Assembly: GCA_016872215.1 (NCBI GenBank)
Contig: VHAX01000018.1
Location: 1 to 43,391 of the forward strand
Reading direction: 5' to 3'
DNA from: Sphingomonadales bacterium
Lineage (GTDB): Bacteria > Bacteroidota > Bacteroidia > UBA7662
Length of the DNA: 43,391 nt
Shown: piece after piece, positions 41,832 to 43,391 of the stretch
Position numbering within the stretch: the first letter of the stretch is position 1
Layout of the letters: each line of letters begins with the position of its first letter
The notes under the pieces: model-generated
What the model was told of the DNA's origin: nothing
Databases searched by the model: none
Seen by the model: the letters and a program-made list of their open reading frames with translations, nothing else
Position numbers and translations under genes: made by a program

Positions 41832-42837
41832 TTTCTGTGAAGATGATATAATCCATATACATTTGAGAATAGCCAGAAGTAGGGTTGGCCAAAAACAAGG
41901 CAGAAATTCTGGATAGTTTGTCGGGGTCATGGCGGCCATTACCCGCTGGTGTAGAGGGTTGGCCATTCACCAAAGAAACCAATTCATTGTAGCGCACACT
42001 GATTTTGTTCCACCCCTTTTGAAGACGTTGATGAGCGCCGTTAACTGTGTAGGCCGCGCATTGGAGCGAGTAGAGGTCTTCGGTTGCCGCTTCAAAGGTG
42101 CCGTTGCCATTGTCGTCCTCACGGAATTGAAACAGCAACAGAGCATTTTCTACTGAATCGGGAAGATAGAGCAGGGTATTGAAGTAGAGCTTTTCGGGAT
42201 TGGAGATCAGCGGAAAGCGCGGTGCTTGGTAGGCCGAGGCAGGAAATTCAATCATTCCAATCAGCCAGTCCCAGTTTACCAAGCCCCCCATATCGTAATA
42301 GCGATTGCCTTGGGCCGCACTGCTGTTTTGGCGGACCACAAAACTCATGTTGGCTCCGCTTTGTACGAAGCTGGTCCATCCCGGACGAATACCCGTTTCG
42401 AAGTCGGCCACCACAAAGCCCTCAATCAAGCGGGTGCTCGTGATCGACACGGTATCGCGCCATAAGACAGAATCTTCTGCGATGATTAACTTCATTTCAA
42501 CCGATTCCTCTTTAAACATGGGGAAAATGGTCGTGCTGCCGTTCCACCGGCAATTGGTAGAATCGAGGAAGCGCGTTTTTCCGGTGATGGATTTCCGGGC
42601 CCCGCTGTTTAGACCCGTACAAACGAGCTCCCAATCGGTGAGCTTATTAAAACGTGCCTGCAAAAACAACAAATCACCCTGTGCAAAATCGGCTTGTTTT
42701 TGGTTGATTTGAACCGGTTGTAAGACCTGAAAATCGCCGAATAGGTCCAGGAGCTCCGGGCCATCAACAGGGATGTCTTTGCTGCAGCCGTAGGTCAGCA
42801 GCAACAACAGGACAGGCAAGCGTAGGAGGTGTTTCAT
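41812..42837 (-). CDS. Lipoprotein of the glycan locus, unknown function
   Basis: 341 residues with a lipoprotein signal ending in LLTYGC (Cys18). The second half (about residues 140-335) has a beta-rich pattern like the neighbour: VVADFETGIRPGWTSF, NRYYDMGGLVNWDWLIGMIE, and SQMYMDYIIFTENAPL at the end, resembling CBM11-like or surface glycan-binding lipoproteins. No SusD features (TPR-like helices) are seen, so it is not a normal SusD. It overlaps the next gene by 20 bases. Its position between a barrel protein and the hydrolases suggests a surface glycan-binding role (inference). Confidence 0.68.
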   Translation of the reverse strand: MKHLLRLPVLLLLLTYGCSKDIPVDGPELLDLFGDFQVLQPVQINQKQADFAQGDLLFLQARFNKLTDWELVCTGLNSGARKSITGKTRFLDSTNCRWNGSTTIFPMFKEESVEMKLIIAEDSVLWRDTVSITSTRLIEGFVVADFETGIRPGWTSFVQSGANMSFVVRQNSSAAQGNRYYDMGGLVNWDWLIGMIEFPASAYQAPRFPLISNPEKLYFNTLLYLPDSVENALLLFQFREDDNGNGTFEAATEDLYSLQCAAYTVNGAHQRLQKGWNKISVRYNELVSLVNGQPSTPAGNGRHDPDKLSRISALFLANPTSGYSQMYMDYIIFTENAPLEP

Positions 42838-42883
42838 GATGAGGCACTTTATATTTCAGAGACGAGATGGATCGAATTGTTTT

Positions 42884-42918
42884 GTGGCGGGCTCAGTTAC
42901 TTGGTGGCGGGCTCAGTT
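42884..42918. repeat. Two copies of GTGGCGGGCTCAGTT with a 20-bp period
   Basis: Copies at 42884-42898 and 42904-42918 lie in the short spacer between the barrel gene and the lipoprotein gene. Too short to call an element; it may be a small relative of the slippage-type repeats elsewhere in this locus. Confidence 0.6.
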
Positions 42919-42927
42919 CCTTCTAGA

Positions 42928-43391
42928 TTATAGTTTCATGACCAACAAGATGGAGGCGGAGTTCCAACGTATTTTGGGTGAAACCGATTCGGAGGGGGGC
43001 ATCCATTGGTAGTTGTATGCCATGCATTGTGCCTGAAACCGGTTCGAAACCCGATAGTTGAGTCCAACGCCTGCCCAGTGTTCGGTGCGGTTCATGCTCA
43101 TCGGGAGATAGTCGATGACTTCGGAATAGGCGTTGCGCACCCCATAGAAATCCTGGCCATGAGACGAGTAATTTCTCCACTCAGCAAAAACCTGCCATTC
43201 GGGCGAGATCTGCCATTCGGTTTGTAGCTGCAGCAGGCGATTGGTCAGATCCACACGCGTATCAATCAGATCCCCTATACCGTCGGCCCGGGACGTATTT
43301 TCTAAACGCGCCGATGCCCTCAACCACCACGATTTATTCCATCCCAGGATCACGTGCAGCGGTGCGGCGCCGTTCCATTCTGCGATGGCGA
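42928..43391 (-). CDS. C-terminal part of an outer-membrane beta-barrel protein (5' end outside window)
   Basis: The frame is open from the window edge to the stop at 42928-42930; the GTG at 43353 is not taken as the start because the coding pattern continues upstream (AIAEWNGAAPLHVILGWNKS). The visible part alternates amphipathic strands with aromatic belts: WWLRASARLENTSR, LLQLQTEWQISPEWQVFAEW, MNRTEHWAGVGLNYRVSNRF and the end WNSASILLVMKL, as in outer-membrane barrels. The family cannot be named: it could be a small porin-like barrel or the end of a larger one. It is the upstream gene of the glycan locus. Confidence 0.7.
   Translation of the reverse strand, partial: AIAEWNGAAPLHVILGWNKSWWLRASARLENTSRADGIGDLIDTRVDLTNRLLQLQTEWQISPEWQVFAEWRNYSSHGQDFYGVRNAYSEVIDYLPMSMNRTEHWAGVGLNYRVSNRFQAQCMAYNYQWMPPSESVSPKIRWNSASILLVMKL

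Overview
This window reads as a contiguous piece of a chromosome from a Bacteroidota bacterium of fairly high GC. The evidence is a C-terminal type IX secretion (T9SS) sorting domain, a TonB-dependent receptor with a CarboxypepD_reg-like N-terminus, a fused alpha/beta 2-oxoacid dehydrogenase E1, a CrtY lycopene cyclase, a DUF4143 ATPase remnant, poor Shine-Dalgarno sequences and several TAnnTTTG-like -7 promoter boxes. The exact order or family cannot be fixed from sequence reading alone. About 40 genes or gene pieces are supported. No rRNA, tRNA, CRISPR array or intact transposon was seen.

Layout. 1-3.5 kb: tail of an Rpn-type nuclease/transposase, then queA and a CaiB/BaiF CoA-transferase on the minus strand, diverging from an IscA/HesB-type Fe-S carrier; a pyrimidine-rich intergenic repeat follows. 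3.5-10.1 kb: an endonuclease/exonuclease/phosphatase protein, a UvrD-like helicase whose frame runs on into pdxJ, pdxJ, an Rrf2/IscR-like regulator, trmB, a TrpF-like protein of unknown role, an alkyltransferase-like (ATL) protein lacking the catalytic cysteine, and an AlbA_2 domain regulator. 10.2-15.2 kb: the translation block rplM-rpsI-rpsB-tsf-pyrH-frr, interrupted between tsf and pyrH by an AT-rich DUF2975 + HTH pair that looks acquired. 15.3-19.2 kb (minus): penicillin-acylase family protein, small membrane protein, crtY. 19.3-22.8 kb: TonB-dependent receptor and DinB-like protein. 23.1-26.7 kb (minus): metK and the E1 fusion. 26.7-28.9 kb: 2-oxoglutarate/Fe(II)-type oxygenase and ChrA transporter. 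29.0-29.5 kb: decayed DUF4143 ATPase. 29.6-33.5 kb (minus): guaB-pheS-3-hydroxyacyl-CoA dehydrogenase-Rieske-like lipoprotein, tightly packed.

33.7-43.4 kb (all minus) is the accessory part. An outer-membrane beta-barrel (cut by the window edge), a lipoprotein, a secreted CBM11/CIA30-like protein, a GH3 glycosidase and a GH16 lipoprotein lie head to tail. Beyond a 100-bp-period minisatellite comes a large T9SS-exported protein with six near-identical glycogen/starch-binding-like modules and a dockerin-like segment. GH16 + GH3 is the classic pair for beta-1,3- or mixed-linkage glucan (laminarin-type) breakdown, so this reads as a glucan-use locus without a SusC/SusD pair in view.

The points most worth a second look are the six-module T9SS protein and its SusCD-less glycan locus, the A-AAA-AAG heptamer exactly where the helicase frame must shift back to end at the pdxJ start, the 100-bp higher-order repeat, and the acquired cassette inside the tsf-pyrH operon.
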